From NORP110 sp051251595 (GTDB lineage Bacteria > Pseudomonadota > Alphaproteobacteria > Rhodobacterales > Rhodobacteraceae): a DNA stretch of 64,000 nucleotides. A program made the position numbers and the translations under genes. Below are positions 7,685 to 16,421 of the stretch, in pieces (within the stretch, counting starts at the first letter, position 1; each line of letters starts with the position of its first letter). The notes below the pieces were generated by a model that saw only the letters and a list, made by a program, of their open reading frames with translations, was not told the origin of the DNA and did no database searches. The DNA is taken from assembly GCA_051251595.1 (NCBI GenBank), contig JBPOFA010000009.1, forward strand, positions 124,001 through 188,000. Reading direction: 5' to 3'.

Positions 7685-8674
7685 ATGATGGAGCAGATAA
7701 GATCCCCCCTCGCCGCGCGCCGTGTTAGCGCTGACGGAAAAACCGTTGTCGTGCATGCGGATAGCGGGTGGCTGCAAAAGATCCGGGATGGTGAAATCGA
7801 TTTTTTCACCAAACTGTCCAAGCGCCTTAGCCGAGAGGGGCTGCCGCTGCGGGTCACAGCCACTGGGGGCACGTCCTCTAAAATGTTGTTGGCGCAGGAT
7901 CATGTGCATATTCTTGTCGGGGATCAGCCCGGCTATGGTCGGAACATGTTGCATGCAGCCCCGGCCTACATCTGGGGGTTTTGGTATTTCGACGAGGTCG
8001 GCATAAACTGGAATTCCTCCCTGCGGTTCGCGCATTTCGATCCCAAACTGATCAACGCGGAAAAAGCCGAGTATTTTTTCAATGGCATGAGCAGCTATAT
8101 GTTGCGCGAAAACGTGTCCAGGCTTCCCCAAGACACCCGATCCGAAGCTCCGCTACCGCCCGCAGCCGCCACGATATTTTGTCAGGAAATCGAAACGCGC
8201 AGCGACCGATCCCACTATCTGACAACGGAAACGATGATCCGCACGACTGCGGAACAAAACCGCGACGCCTTGGTCTATGTGAAACTTCACCCGCAGCAAA
8301 GCAAAATGGAACGGGTCCGCATCATGACCCTATGCAGCGACTATACGAATATCAAAATCAGCGATGCCAGCGTGCACGACTTGTCTCAGGCATCCGAGAT
8401 TATCGTCACCCAAAATTCAGCCGCGGGTTTCGAGGCGTTGTTGCAGAAAAAACCGGTCATCACCTGTGCACGGTCTGATTTCTGGCACGCAACATTGTCG
8501 CCCCGGCGCCCGTCGGAATTGGTCGAAGCGCTTAAATTCGGGGCCGATGCCATGGCAGATTTTGACTATGCCAAGTACCTCTACTGGTTTTTGGATCGCA
8601 AATGCCTAGAGCCACAGAAAACCGAATTCGCCACCCGCGCTTTCGCAAGGATCCGCGAAAAGGCATTTTTGTAG
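7685..8674 (+). CDS. Capsular polysaccharide-type protein (GT-B-like, Capsule_synth relative)
   Basis: A 329-residue cytoplasmic protein without membrane segments. The most telling part is ASEIIVTQNSAAGFEALLQKKPVITCARSDFWH (about residues 238-270). It matches the C-terminal GT-B segment of capsule synthesis/export proteins (KpsC/KpsS, Capsule_synth), where the family pattern is a Ser/Asn pair, GxEAL and a proline-valine strand. Upstream, DALVYVKLHPQQSK resembles the HP motif of the same family. Family members transfer KDO-like sugars or related residues during polysaccharide assembly. No other capsule genes are nearby, so the acceptor is unknown. It follows the SH3 gene with a 6-base gap. The function is inferred from motif resemblance and is uncertain. 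Confidence 0.65.
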   Translation: MMEQIRSPLAARRVSADGKTVVVHADSGWLQKIRDGEIDFFTKLSKRLSREGLPLRVTATGGTSSKMLLAQDHVHILVGDQPGYGRNMLHAAPAYIWGFWYFDEVGINWNSSLRFAHFDPKLINAEKAEYFFNGMSSYMLRENVSRLPQDTRSEAPLPPAAATIFCQEIETRSDRSHYLTTETMIRTTAEQNRDALVYVKLHPQQSKMERVRIMTLCSDYTNIKISDASVHDLSQASEIIVTQNSAAGFEALLQKKPVITCARSDFWHATLSPRRPSELVEALKFGADAMADFDYAKYLYWFLDRKCLEPQKTEFATRAFARIREKAFL

Positions 8675-8738
8675 TCCGGGGTTTACACGCCAAGGTCATA
8701 CCTGCAAACACTGCTTCAACAGCATTGCGGATCGCCGA

Positions 8739-9641
8739 ATGAACCACAAACACTCTTTGAATGTCACCGCCGGCAGTTTGTCGGTCAGCGTTGCGCTGCT
8801 GTTGGTGATCGTCAAGCTTTGGGCGCTTGGTGAAACCTCTGCCTTGTCGGTCGCCGCATCCCTGGCCGACAGCGCGATGGACCTGATGATCTCCTTGGGC
8901 GGGTTGGCCGCGATCATCTATGCGGCCCGACCTGCAGACGAAGACCACGCCTTTGGTCACAGCTCTGCCGAGGATCTGGCCGCTTTAACGCAAAGCATTT
9001 TCATTCTGGTCTCTGCATGCGTCATCGCGGTTGCCGCGGTAAATCGCCTGTTGTCTGAAAACCCGACCCCGCTCATGTCAGAGGGGCGCGGTATGGCGGT
9101 GATGGCGTTTTCCATCGCGGTGACATTGGGGTTGGTCATCGTGCAACGCAGGATCGCAGCACGCACAGGAAACAAGGTTGTGAAGGCGGATTCCTTTCAC
9201 TACCTGGGCGACCTCATCCCCAATATCGGCGCGATCCTGGCCTTGTGGATTTCGTCGCATTTCGGGCTGACATCAATTGACAGTGTCGTGGCTCTTGCCG
9301 CGGCAGCTGTGCTTGCCTTTGGCGCGACACGAATTGGGAAATCCGCCTGGGATGCCCTGATGGATCGTTCCGCCGATCCGGCCATGCTGTCCGGCATTTC
9401 GGAAATCGCCGGAAACTGGCCGGGTGTCATGGGGTTTCACGATCTCAAAACCCGGACCGCCGGGTCGCGGGTTTTCGTGAACCTGCATATCGAATTGGAC
9501 GGAGCCCAGACGCTGGACGAAGCGCATGCAATCGGTGCTGCACTTCGCCGTGCGATCCTAAAGGCTTACCCGGAATGTGACGTTCTGATCCACAAAGATC
9601 CGTTTGGCGATGTGCCACACCCCGATGATCCAACCAAATAG
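8739..9641 (+). CDS. Cation diffusion facilitator (FieF-like metal efflux)
   Basis: A 300-residue inner-membrane transporter with about six hydrophobic helices. The metal site residues expected for FieF-type CDF proteins are present: two aspartates in SLADSAMDLM (helix 2) and the His/Asp pair in KADSFHYLGDL (helix 5), giving a DD-HD site. This arrangement usually accepts Zn(II) or Fe(II). HAFGHSSAEDLAAL after helix 2 is also typical. The C-terminal cytoplasmic domain (about residue 208 on) has the dimerising fold, with GFHDLKTRTAGSRVFVNLHIELDG and a final metal-binding histidine in VLIHKDP. It stands alone in orientation and converges on the M3 peptidase gene with only three bases between the stop codons. 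Confidence 0.9.
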   Translation: MNHKHSLNVTAGSLSVSVALLLVIVKLWALGETSALSVAASLADSAMDLMISLGGLAAIIYAARPADEDHAFGHSSAEDLAALTQSIFILVSACVIAVAAVNRLLSENPTPLMSEGRGMAVMAFSIAVTLGLVIVQRRIAARTGNKVVKADSFHYLGDLIPNIGAILALWISSHFGLTSIDSVVALAAAAVLAFGATRIGKSAWDALMDRSADPAMLSGISEIAGNWPGVMGFHDLKTRTAGSRVFVNLHIELDGAQTLDEAHAIGAALRRAILKAYPECDVLIHKDPFGDVPHPDDPTK

Positions 9642-9644
9642 CGC

Positions 9645-11669
9645 CTAGCCAGCAGAAAGCCCACGGCCTTTCAGCAACGCCTCTACCCCCGGCATCCGCC
9701 CGCGAAATGCTTTGTACAGCGTTTCTGGATCCTGCGATCCGCCGGCGCTTAAGATGTACGTTTCCAGCTTTTTCGCCATGTCAGGGTCAAACGGGCCACC
9801 GGCCTGTTCAAACGCCTCAAACGCGTCTGCATCCATCACTTCGGACCACATATAGCTGTAATACCCGCAGGAATAGCCGTCGCCCGCAAAGACATGTGCG
9901 AAATGAGGCGTGGCATGGCGCATGCCAATTGCCGCGGGCATTCCGATGTCTTCCAAAACATCCGCCTGTTTCTGCATAGGGTCTTTTGGTGCCGCGCCTT
10001 CGTGAAACGCCAGATCGACGATTGCGGATGATACATATTCGACCGTGGCAAAGCCTGTATCAAAGGTTTGCGCCGCCAACAGGCGTTGCAACATATCCGC
10101 AGGCATCGGTTCCCCGGTTTCGGCGTGGGTCGCGAATTCCTCAAGCACTTCCGGAACTTCCAGCCAATGTTCGTAAAGCTGGCTGGGCAGTTCGACGAAG
10201 TCACGGGCAACCGATGTGCCGGAAATGGATTCATAGGTGACGTCCGACAACATCTGATGCAAAGCATGGCCAAATTCATGGAACAGCGTGCGTGCATCGT
10301 CATAGGACAGCAAGGCGGGTTGTCCCGCCGCCGGTTTGGCAAAGTTGCAGATGTTAACGACAATCGGCTGTATATCACCGTCCAGCTTTTGCTGTTGGCG
10401 CATCGCCGAACACCACGCCCCAGAGCGCTTTGATCCTCGGGCGAAATAGTCCCCAATGAACACAGCAATATGTTTGCCGTCGCGGGTGACTTCCCAGGCG
10501 CGGGCATCCGGGTGATACAGCGTGACGTCCAGCTCTTTGAACTCTAGCCCGAACAAACGGGTGGAACAGGCAAAGGCGGCCTCTATCATCCGTTCCAATT
10601 GCAGGTAAGGTTTCAGCTCTGCCTCATCCAAATCATGTTCGGCCTTGCGACGCTTTTCCGCGTAATAGCGCCAGTCCCAGGCCTTCAGCGTGTCATTGGT
10701 TCCCTCGGCCTTCATCATCTCGGCCAGGATGTCCGCATCTTTATTGGCAGAGGCCACCGCAGGTTCCCACACTTGCATCAACAGGTCGCGCACCGCGCCC
10801 GGTGTCTTGGCCATTTCGGTTTCCAGCTTGTAGTCCGCGAAGCTGTCATAGCCCAAGAGGGACGCGCGTTTTTCACGCAGATCCAAGATCTCTGTTGCGA
10901 TGGCGCGATTGTCGGTCTTGCCACCATTGGCCCCGCGCGCTGACAAGGCACGATAGGCTTTTTCACGTAAATCACGGCGTGGCGAAAACTGCAGGAATGG
11001 CGTAATCAGCGACCGCGATGTGGTGATCGCGTGGCCATCAATCCCTTTTTCCTTTGCGGCCGCACTGGCAGCGGTCAGCACAAAGTCCGGCAGTCCTTCC
11101 AGATCTTCAGGTGCCAGTTCCATGTACCATTCACGTTCATCCGCCAACAGGTTTTGCACGAACTGGGTCGCCAATACGGCAAGCCGCTCTTTGATCGTTG
11201 TCAATTCATCGCGGGCTGCACCCGTCAATTCAGCGCCAGAGCGCACAAAGCCACGGCGGGTCAGCATCAGCACCCGCATCTGTTCCTCTGACAGATCCAA
11301 AGCGTCGCGGTCTTTCCACAACGCATCGATCCGTTGAAACAGCGGCTGGTTCATGGTGATTTCTGACCCATAGGCCGCAAGCAAGGGTGAGAACTCTCTT
11401 TGAAGCTCTTCTCTTTTCGGGGTGCTGTCCGCCCCGGAAATGTTAAAGAACACGCCCAAAACGCGCCCAAGCGTGGCGTCGGCGCGTTCCAATGCCTCTA
11501 TCGTGTTTTCAAATGTCGGCGGCTCATCCGTATCGACAATCGCGGCAATATTTGCGCGCGCCTCATCCATTGCGGCCGCGACCGCTGGTGCGAAATCTTC
11601 GTCTTTGATTTCGGCAAATGGGGGCAGTTCAAATTCGGACGTCCAATCGGACAGCAAGACATTTGTCAT
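9645..11669 (-). CDS. M3 family zinc oligopeptidase (Dcp-like)
   Basis: A 674-residue metallopeptidase, the usual length for Dcp/oligopeptidase A. The zinc site is TLFHEFGHALHQM (HExxH), with the downstream glutamate segment ARDFVELPSQLYEHWL. GYSCGYYSYMWSEVMDADAF near the C-terminus is the conserved M3 substrate-binding region with its tyrosines. No signal peptide is present, so the enzyme should act in the cytoplasm on short peptides. The FVELPSQ segment is intermediate between peptidyl-dipeptidase Dcp and oligopeptidase A, so I do not give a gene name. The 120-base gap upstream to the permease gene shows no terminator, so partial co-transcription is possible. Confidence 0.93.
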   Translation of the reverse strand: MTNVLLSDWTSEFELPPFAEIKDEDFAPAVAAAMDEARANIAAIVDTDEPPTFENTIEALERADATLGRVLGVFFNISGADSTPKREELQREFSPLLAAYGSEITMNQPLFQRIDALWKDRDALDLSEEQMRVLMLTRRGFVRSGAELTGAARDELTTIKERLAVLATQFVQNLLADEREWYMELAPEDLEGLPDFVLTAASAAAKEKGIDGHAITTSRSLITPFLQFSPRRDLREKAYRALSARGANGGKTDNRAIATEILDLREKRASLLGYDSFADYKLETEMAKTPGAVRDLLMQVWEPAVASANKDADILAEMMKAEGTNDTLKAWDWRYYAEKRRKAEHDLDEAELKPYLQLERMIEAAFACSTRLFGLEFKELDVTLYHPDARAWEVTRDGKHIAVFIGDYFARGSKRSGAWCSAMRQQQKLDGDIQPIVVNICNFAKPAAGQPALLSYDDARTLFHEFGHALHQMLSDVTYESISGTSVARDFVELPSQLYEHWLEVPEVLEEFATHAETGEPMPADMLQRLLAAQTFDTGFATVEYVSSAIVDLAFHEGAAPKDPMQKQADVLEDIGMPAAIGMRHATPHFAHVFAGDGYSCGYYSYMWSEVMDADAFEAFEQAGGPFDPDMAKKLETYILSAGGSQDPETLYKAFRGRMPGVEALLKGRGLSAG

Positions 11670-11789
11670 CTGAAATCTCCTTTGGGCTCAACCTATGGTC
11701 GGGTGTGCCCAAGTTCCAGTGACAACGACCGATTATCGAAAAATCTGCGCAGTGTTTTGCTGGTCGACAGGGCTGTGCGGGACTGTCAG

Positions 11790-12581
11790 TTAATTCTGCT
11801 GACGCATGTGGCGTTCAAGACGGCGCAGCATCAATGACAAACCAATCGTCACGATCAGATAAATCAAAGCGACGACATTATAGGTCTCAAAGTAGCGGAA
11901 ATTCCCGGCAGCCGTGACCTTGCCAAGTTGGGTTATGTCAAGCACGCCTAGGACAGACACCAGTGAGCTGTCTTTGATCATCGCGATAAAATCATTTCCC
12001 AAGGGTGGCATAATCGTGCGGATCGCCTGCGGAAACACCACCAGCCGGAACCGTTGCCAGGGAGAGAGACCAAGCGCCTCTGCGGCTTCGATCTGCCCGG
12101 TATCAACAGACTGGAGCCCGGCGCGAAAGACCTCTGCGATAAAGGCGGAATAGCCGATCATCAGCGCGATGATCGCCCGCCACATCAAGGAAAAGTCTCT
12201 GTTGCGGATGGGATCGAACCCAAGCGCGCCGGTTGCCCAATTCCACAGGCTGACCAGTCCGGGCGCCAGCACGAACGCCACGTAAAGCAGCAAGACGATC
12301 ATCGGGATGCCGCGCACGATTTCGATGTAGAAACGGGCCAACTGGCGGAAGATGATGTAGCGTGACATAGAGGCGACGGCCAATAATAGCCCCGTGACGG
12401 AGGCCAGAACGAACCCGACCAACGTCACGAAAATCGTGACCTTTATCCCCTTTGACAGGGTGCCAAGAACCTGGGCGTAGAGATCATCGGACACGACCCG
12501 ATACATCAGATAGGCCGCGATCGCCCCGGCCACCAAAAGCCAATAAGGAAAGTCCTGATCGTGGTCCGGTTCAGGGTTCAT
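11790..12581 (-). CDS. Polar amino acid ABC transporter permease
   Basis: A 263-residue inner-membrane protein of the HisMQ type. A first hydrophobic segment (about residues 12-28) precedes LGTLSKGIKVTIFVTLVGF, the usual start of the core, and there are about five further segments. The EAA loop that contacts the ATPase reads QIEAAEALGLSPWQRFRLVVFPQAIRTIMPPLGN, a close match to the family consensus. The preceding gene on the same strand is a solute-binding protein, so the two form an import unit. A second permease and an ATP-binding subunit would be expected but are absent on both sides. The pump must borrow an ATPase encoded elsewhere. Confidence 0.92.
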   Translation of the reverse strand: MNPEPDHDQDFPYWLLVAGAIAAYLMYRVVSDDLYAQVLGTLSKGIKVTIFVTLVGFVLASVTGLLLAVASMSRYIIFRQLARFYIEIVRGIPMIVLLLYVAFVLAPGLVSLWNWATGALGFDPIRNRDFSLMWRAIIALMIGYSAFIAEVFRAGLQSVDTGQIEAAEALGLSPWQRFRLVVFPQAIRTIMPPLGNDFIAMIKDSSLVSVLGVLDITQLGKVTAAGNFRYFETYNVVALIYLIVTIGLSLMLRRLERHMRQQN

Positions 12582-12616
12582 GTCGGTTCATCCTGAACTC
12601 TTGTGTTAGGCGGTGT

Positions 12617-12638
12617 GGCCCCGGCCGAAACCGGGACC
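12617..12638 (-). other. Intercistronic hairpin between binding-protein and permease genes
   Basis: The arms 12617-12624 and 12631-12638 form an 8-pair GC-rich stem (GGTCCCGG/CCGGGGCC on the minus strand, one G-U pair) around a 6-base loop. No T-tract follows. Such hairpins after binding-protein genes usually stabilise the upstream mRNA and raise binding-protein over permease levels. That role is inferred. Confidence 0.5.
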
Positions 12639-12646
12639 TTCGAATA

Positions 12647-13441
12647 TTAGCCCCCAACCTTGAAATCCAGGAACCATTTCTTGTTCAGCGCGTCCAACGT
12701 TCCGTCCTCGCGCATGGAATCGATCGCTGCGTTCATTGGCGCGACCAGGTCTGATCCTTTGGGAAAGATGAACCCGAATTCCTCTGATCCCAGTGCCTCG
12801 CCCACAATCTTAAGCGCACCGTCTGAAGCGGCGACATAGCCATGCCCGCCTGTGCTGTCGGTCAGGACAAGATCGACATCGCCCGTACGCAGGGCCTGGA
12901 CGCCTGCGCCGAAGGTCTCAAACAGTTTGACGCGTGGGTTGGCCTCGTTGCCGTCCAACACCTCATAGACGCCAACGTAGAAAGGGGTCGTCCCGGGCTG
13001 GGCGGCCATCAGCAAATCGTCGTCAGCGGCAAATCCAGCTGCATCAGAAAACCGTTCTTCGTCGCCACGCACCAGCATAACCATTTCAGATTTCATATAT
13101 GGCTCTGAAAAATCGACCACTTCGGCACGATCTTCGCGGATTGTGATCCCTGTCATGCCCATGTCGAACTGGCCTTCCGACACGGCCGGAATCATCGCGT
13201 CCCAACTGATGTTTTCATAAGAAACATTGATGTTAAGGCGCTTTGCAATTTCAACCATTGCATCATATTCCCAGCCAATCGCATCGCCAGAGTCCGGATC
13301 GACGAATTGCAAAGGCGGGTAGGCGTTTTCCGTTACAATGGTGACTTCGCGGCCTTCAAGATCCGGAAGGTGACCGGCCGCCATTGCGGCGGTCGAAACT
13401 GTGGCGACGGCAATCGCCGCAAGCGTTGTTTTAAATAGCAT
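12647..13441 (-). CDS. Periplasmic amino acid-binding protein (SBP family 3)
   Basis: A 264-residue exported protein. The signal peptide is MLFKTTLAAIAVATVSTAAMAAG. The mature part has the family 3 features: REVTIVTENAYPPLQFVD at the first strand, IGWEYDAMVEIAKRLN, then NISWDAMIPAVSEGQFDMGMTGITIREDRAEVVDFSEPYM, the classic ligand-binding block with its arginine and aspartate. The C-terminal IDSMREDGTLDALNKKWF is also typical. It delivers a polar amino acid or a related compound to the permease encoded just downstream. The ligand cannot be assigned. It is first in its unit, with a promoter expected in the 74 bases before the start. Confidence 0.93.
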   Translation of the reverse strand: MLFKTTLAAIAVATVSTAAMAAGHLPDLEGREVTIVTENAYPPLQFVDPDSGDAIGWEYDAMVEIAKRLNINVSYENISWDAMIPAVSEGQFDMGMTGITIREDRAEVVDFSEPYMKSEMVMLVRGDEERFSDAAGFAADDDLLMAAQPGTTPFYVGVYEVLDGNEANPRVKLFETFGAGVQALRTGDVDLVLTDSTGGHGYVAASDGALKIVGEALGSEEFGFIFPKGSDLVAPMNAAIDSMREDGTLDALNKKWFLDFKVGG

Positions 13442-13515
13442 TTTTCTTTTCCCCAGTGGTGGTTTCTTGCGCCAACTTAGGTGCGGAAGATATCAAGAAA
13501 CAAGTGCATTCTTGC

Positions 13516-14550
13516 TTATTGCGGCCCACAAATCGTGCAATTTGGGTTGCGTTTCATCGCAATTGTTCGATTCTCGCCGTAAAGGGCGTCGTAAATCATC
13601 ATCCGCCCGCGCAGGCCTTCGCCGGCCCCTGTGATCTCTTTGACCGCCTCCACCGCCATCATGGAACCTACCACACCCGGCAACGGCCCCAGCACGCCTG
13701 CTTGGGCACAGGATGGGGCAAGATCAGACGCTGGCGCCTGTGGAAAGACACACTGATAGCACGGCGCCCCCTGTGCAGGATCATAGATGCTGATCTGCCC
13801 TTCCCACTGAGTGAGCGCAGCCCCGATGAGCGGTTTTTGCAAAGCAACGCAGACCTTGTTCACCAAATAGCGTGTTTCAAAATTGTCGGTGCCATCCAGA
13901 ACCAGATCATATTCTGCAATCAGGTCCATGGCGTCTGTTTCGCCAAGCCTGCGATTATAGGGACGCACCACCACGAATGGATTTTGCGCCTTCATCGCCG
14001 CTTCGGCGGAAAACACCTTAGGCATTCCGATCCGGTCATCTGTGTGGATGACTTGGCGTTGCAGGTTCGAATTGTCGACCACATCGTCATCCACCACACC
14101 GATCGTGCCAACACCTGCTGCGGCGAGGTACTGCAGCGCGGGGGACCCAAGGCCTCCGGCACCGATGACCAACACGCGGGACTCTTTCAGCTTCTTTTGG
14201 CCCAACCCGCCAATTTCACGCAAAACGATGTGGCGGGCCGTGCGGTCCAGCTCTGCCTTGTCAAAAAGGTCGGGCGTGTCTTTGCTGTCGGTCTTTTGCG
14301 CCTTGTCTCGGGCCGCCCGTAAAAACTTGCGATACGCCCAGACCACGACCGCAGCGCCCCCCAGCAAGGCCCATTCCCCAAAGCTGCCCCCCAGGGTCTG
14401 GCGCAGGCCGTTATCCTGCGGCAAGATCACCATCGCCAAAAGCACACCAAGATACAAAATCGCAATCATCAATAGCCGCGCCGAAACCGGGGCTTTTTGC
14501 AAATGGCCAAGCCCCCAAAGCCCCGCCGCAAAGATCAGAAACCAAATCAT
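13516..14550 (-). CDS. moeB: MoeB/ThiF-type adenylyltransferase with N-terminal membrane helices
   Basis: A 344-residue protein with two parts. Residues 1 to about 75 hold three or four hydrophobic segments (MIWFLIFAAGLWGLG, ARLLMIAILYLGVLLAMVIL, WALLGGAAVVVWAY). From about residue 95 the E1-like domain follows: HIVLREIGGLGQKKL, the nucleotide loop VLVIGAGGLGSPALQYLAAAG, LVLDGTDNFETRYLVN, and SCAQAGVLGPLPGVVGS with the conserved Cys. Zinc is held by two CxxC pairs (CYQC and CTIC). MoeB adenylates the C-terminus of the small molybdopterin synthase subunit, and ThiF does the equivalent for ThiS. The membrane part is additional to the E. coli protein. The start overlaps the dut stop by one base, giving a coaBC-dut-moeB operon. 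Confidence 0.88.
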   Translation of the reverse strand: MIWFLIFAAGLWGLGHLQKAPVSARLLMIAILYLGVLLAMVILPQDNGLRQTLGGSFGEWALLGGAAVVVWAYRKFLRAARDKAQKTDSKDTPDLFDKAELDRTARHIVLREIGGLGQKKLKESRVLVIGAGGLGSPALQYLAAAGVGTIGVVDDDVVDNSNLQRQVIHTDDRIGMPKVFSAEAAMKAQNPFVVVRPYNRRLGETDAMDLIAEYDLVLDGTDNFETRYLVNKVCVALQKPLIGAALTQWEGQISIYDPAQGAPCYQCVFPQAPASDLAPSCAQAGVLGPLPGVVGSMMAVEAVKEITGAGEGLRGRMMIYDALYGENRTIAMKRNPNCTICGPQ

Positions 14551-15041
14551 CAGCTGGTTCCGGTCGACCCGAAACCGCCCGATCCCCGCGCCGTGTCGCT
14601 TAGGTCCGATGTCAGTTCAAATCGGGCCTGGATCACCGGGGCAACGATCAATTGTGCGATGCGGTCCCCATGCTGAACCACGTAATCTTGGGTGGACAGA
14701 TTAATCATCAGAACACCAAGAGGCCCCCGGTAATCGCTGTCGATCGTGCCTGGCGTGTTGACCAGTGTGATCCCATGTTTAAAGGCCAGCCCGGACCTTG
14801 GCCGGACCTGAATTTCATACCCGTGCGGAATTTCCACGCGAAAGCCTGTGGGCACAATGGCGCGTTCCATTGGGGCCAAGGTCAGTCCCTGCCCCCGCTT
14901 CTCTGGCGGGAAATTGGCGCGGATATCTGCCCCCGCCGCCCCAAGGGTTTCGTAGGATGGCAGCGCAATTTCGGTATCTGCCCCGGTGTCCCAAGTCATG
15001 CCGATGGTCTGATCCCGCATGTGACCCGTTGCTTGTGTCAT
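14550..15041 (-). CDS. dut: dUTP diphosphatase
   Basis: A 163-residue trimeric-type dUTPase that hydrolyses dUTP to dUMP and pyrophosphate, keeping uracil out of DNA. All five motifs are visible: AGADIRAN (1), VRPRSGLAFKHGI (2), GTIDSDYRGPLGVLMINL (3, with the catalytic Asp), GDRIAQLIV (4) and RGSGGFGSTG (5, the flexible tail). I chose the ATG at 15041 because it overlaps the coaBC stop codon as ATGA, the usual sign of translational coupling; an upstream ATG would lie deep inside coaBC. Some 20 residues precede the first strand, slightly longer than in E. coli. Confidence 0.95.
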   Translation of the reverse strand: MTQATGHMRDQTIGMTWDTGADTEIALPSYETLGAAGADIRANFPPEKRGQGLTLAPMERAIVPTGFRVEIPHGYEIQVRPRSGLAFKHGITLVNTPGTIDSDYRGPLGVLMINLSTQDYVVQHGDRIAQLIVAPVIQARFELTSDLSDTARGSGGFGSTGTS

Positions 15042-16237
15042 GGGTTCAGGGCCTCTGTGATCAGTGTTGTAAGCCTTGCGGCCACTTGATCTTTTGTCAT
15101 GCGGGGCCATGCCTCTGCGCCTTTTGACGAAATCAACGTTACCGCGTTTTCGCTGCCGCCCATGATCCCCGTCTCTGGGGACACGTCATTGGCGAGGATC
15201 CAGTCACAGCCTTTGCGGGCCAGCTTGGCTTGCGCATTGGCGATGACATCGTCTGTTTCCGCCGCAAACCCGACCACCAGGTCTGGGCGGTCCTTTTTAA
15301 GGTTCGAAACACTGGCAAGAATGTCGGGGTTTTCCGCAAGTTTCAGTTCGGGCATACCGCCTTTGCCATCCTTTTTGATCTTGCTGTTTGTCTGGCCCTT
15401 GACGTGCCAATCCGCAACGGCAGCCGCAAACACGGCACCATCAGCGGGTAAGGCGGACTGGACCGCCGCAAGCATTTCAACGGCCGTTTCAATCCGAACA
15501 ACTTTCACCCCTGCCGGGGGCGGAACATCCGCGGGCCCCGTGACAAAAGTCACCTGCGCCCCGGCTCCGCTAAGCGCCTGTGCAATCGCGGTGCCCTGCG
15601 CCCCGGAGGACCGGTTCGCAATGTATCGCACCGGATCAATAGGTTCATGGGTCGGGCCAGACGTGACGATGATGTGCCGCCCCTTCAGCGGCCCCTCGGC
15701 CAACGCATTGCCCACGGCAGCCACGATTTCCGGAACCTCAGCCATCCGCCCGGGCCCGAATTCGCCGCAGGCCATGGCCCCGTCATTCGGCCCGACAAAC
15801 AGAATACCGTCCCCCTTTAGCGTGTCCACATTGCGCTGCGTGGCCGCGTGCTCCCACATGCGGACATTCATCGCGGGGGCTACCAAGACACGTTTGTCCG
15901 TCGCCATCAAAAGGGTAGAGGCAAGGTCATTTGCATGCCCACCTGCCATCTTGGCCAAAAGATCCGCCGTGGCGGGTGCCACAACGACCAGATCGGCAGC
16001 ACGCGACAATTCAATATGCCCCATCTCTGCTTCATCGGTCAGATCGAACAAATTGCGATACACTTTTTCGCCCGCCAATGCCGATGTGCTAAGCGGTGTT
16101 ACGAATTCCTCGGCCGCTGTCGTCAGAACAGGCGTTACCGTCGCACCTACGTCGCGCAGACGACGGATGAGATAAAGTGACTTGAACGCAGCGATCCCGC
16201 CGCCGATCACCAAGAGTATGCGTTTACCAGCAAGCAT
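15038..16237 (-). CDS. coaBC: Bifunctional phosphopantothenoylcysteine decarboxylase/phosphopantothenate-cysteine ligase
   Basis: A 399-residue enzyme of coenzyme A synthesis. The N-terminal FMN-dependent CoaC half starts MLAGKRILLVIGGGIAAFKSL. It has the PAMNVRMWEH motif (P-x-M-N) and the catalytic cysteine in GAMACGEFGPGRM near residue 158. The C-terminal CoaB half begins at IIVTSGPTHEPIDPVRYIANRSSG (about residue 190), binds CTP, and joins cysteine to 4-phosphopantothenate. Both catalytic sets appear intact. It is the first gene of coaBC-dut-moeB, a pairing with dut that is common in bacteria. The 184 bases upstream, shared with the divergent cobU gene, hold both promoters. Confidence 0.96.
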   Translation of the reverse strand: MLAGKRILLVIGGGIAAFKSLYLIRRLRDVGATVTPVLTTAAEEFVTPLSTSALAGEKVYRNLFDLTDEAEMGHIELSRAADLVVVAPATADLLAKMAGGHANDLASTLLMATDKRVLVAPAMNVRMWEHAATQRNVDTLKGDGILFVGPNDGAMACGEFGPGRMAEVPEIVAAVGNALAEGPLKGRHIIVTSGPTHEPIDPVRYIANRSSGAQGTAIAQALSGAGAQVTFVTGPADVPPPAGVKVVRIETAVEMLAAVQSALPADGAVFAAAVADWHVKGQTNSKIKKDGKGGMPELKLAENPDILASVSNLKKDRPDLVVGFAAETDDVIANAQAKLARKGCDWILANDVSPETGIMGGSENAVTLISSKGAEAWPRMTKDQVAARLTTLITEALNP

Positions 16238-16421
16238 CCGAACCCTTTCAAAGCTTTAGACTGCATACCTAGGCCCGCAAATGCTGGAACTCAACAGTTT
16301 TGCGCCCTCGCCTCGCATCCAGTGCCCCCTTTTGGGTTTGTTGAAAATGCGCAGGCCACCTTCCCTTTTCGGCCCCTCTGCTGCTAGGACGCTGTCATCT
16401 GTGTAACGAAAGAGCGCCCGC

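Noticed and set aside
7721..7736. TGTTAGCGCTGACG as another TCA-type operator
   Set aside because: It lies inside the coding start of the capsule-type gene and fits the codons there; probably chance.
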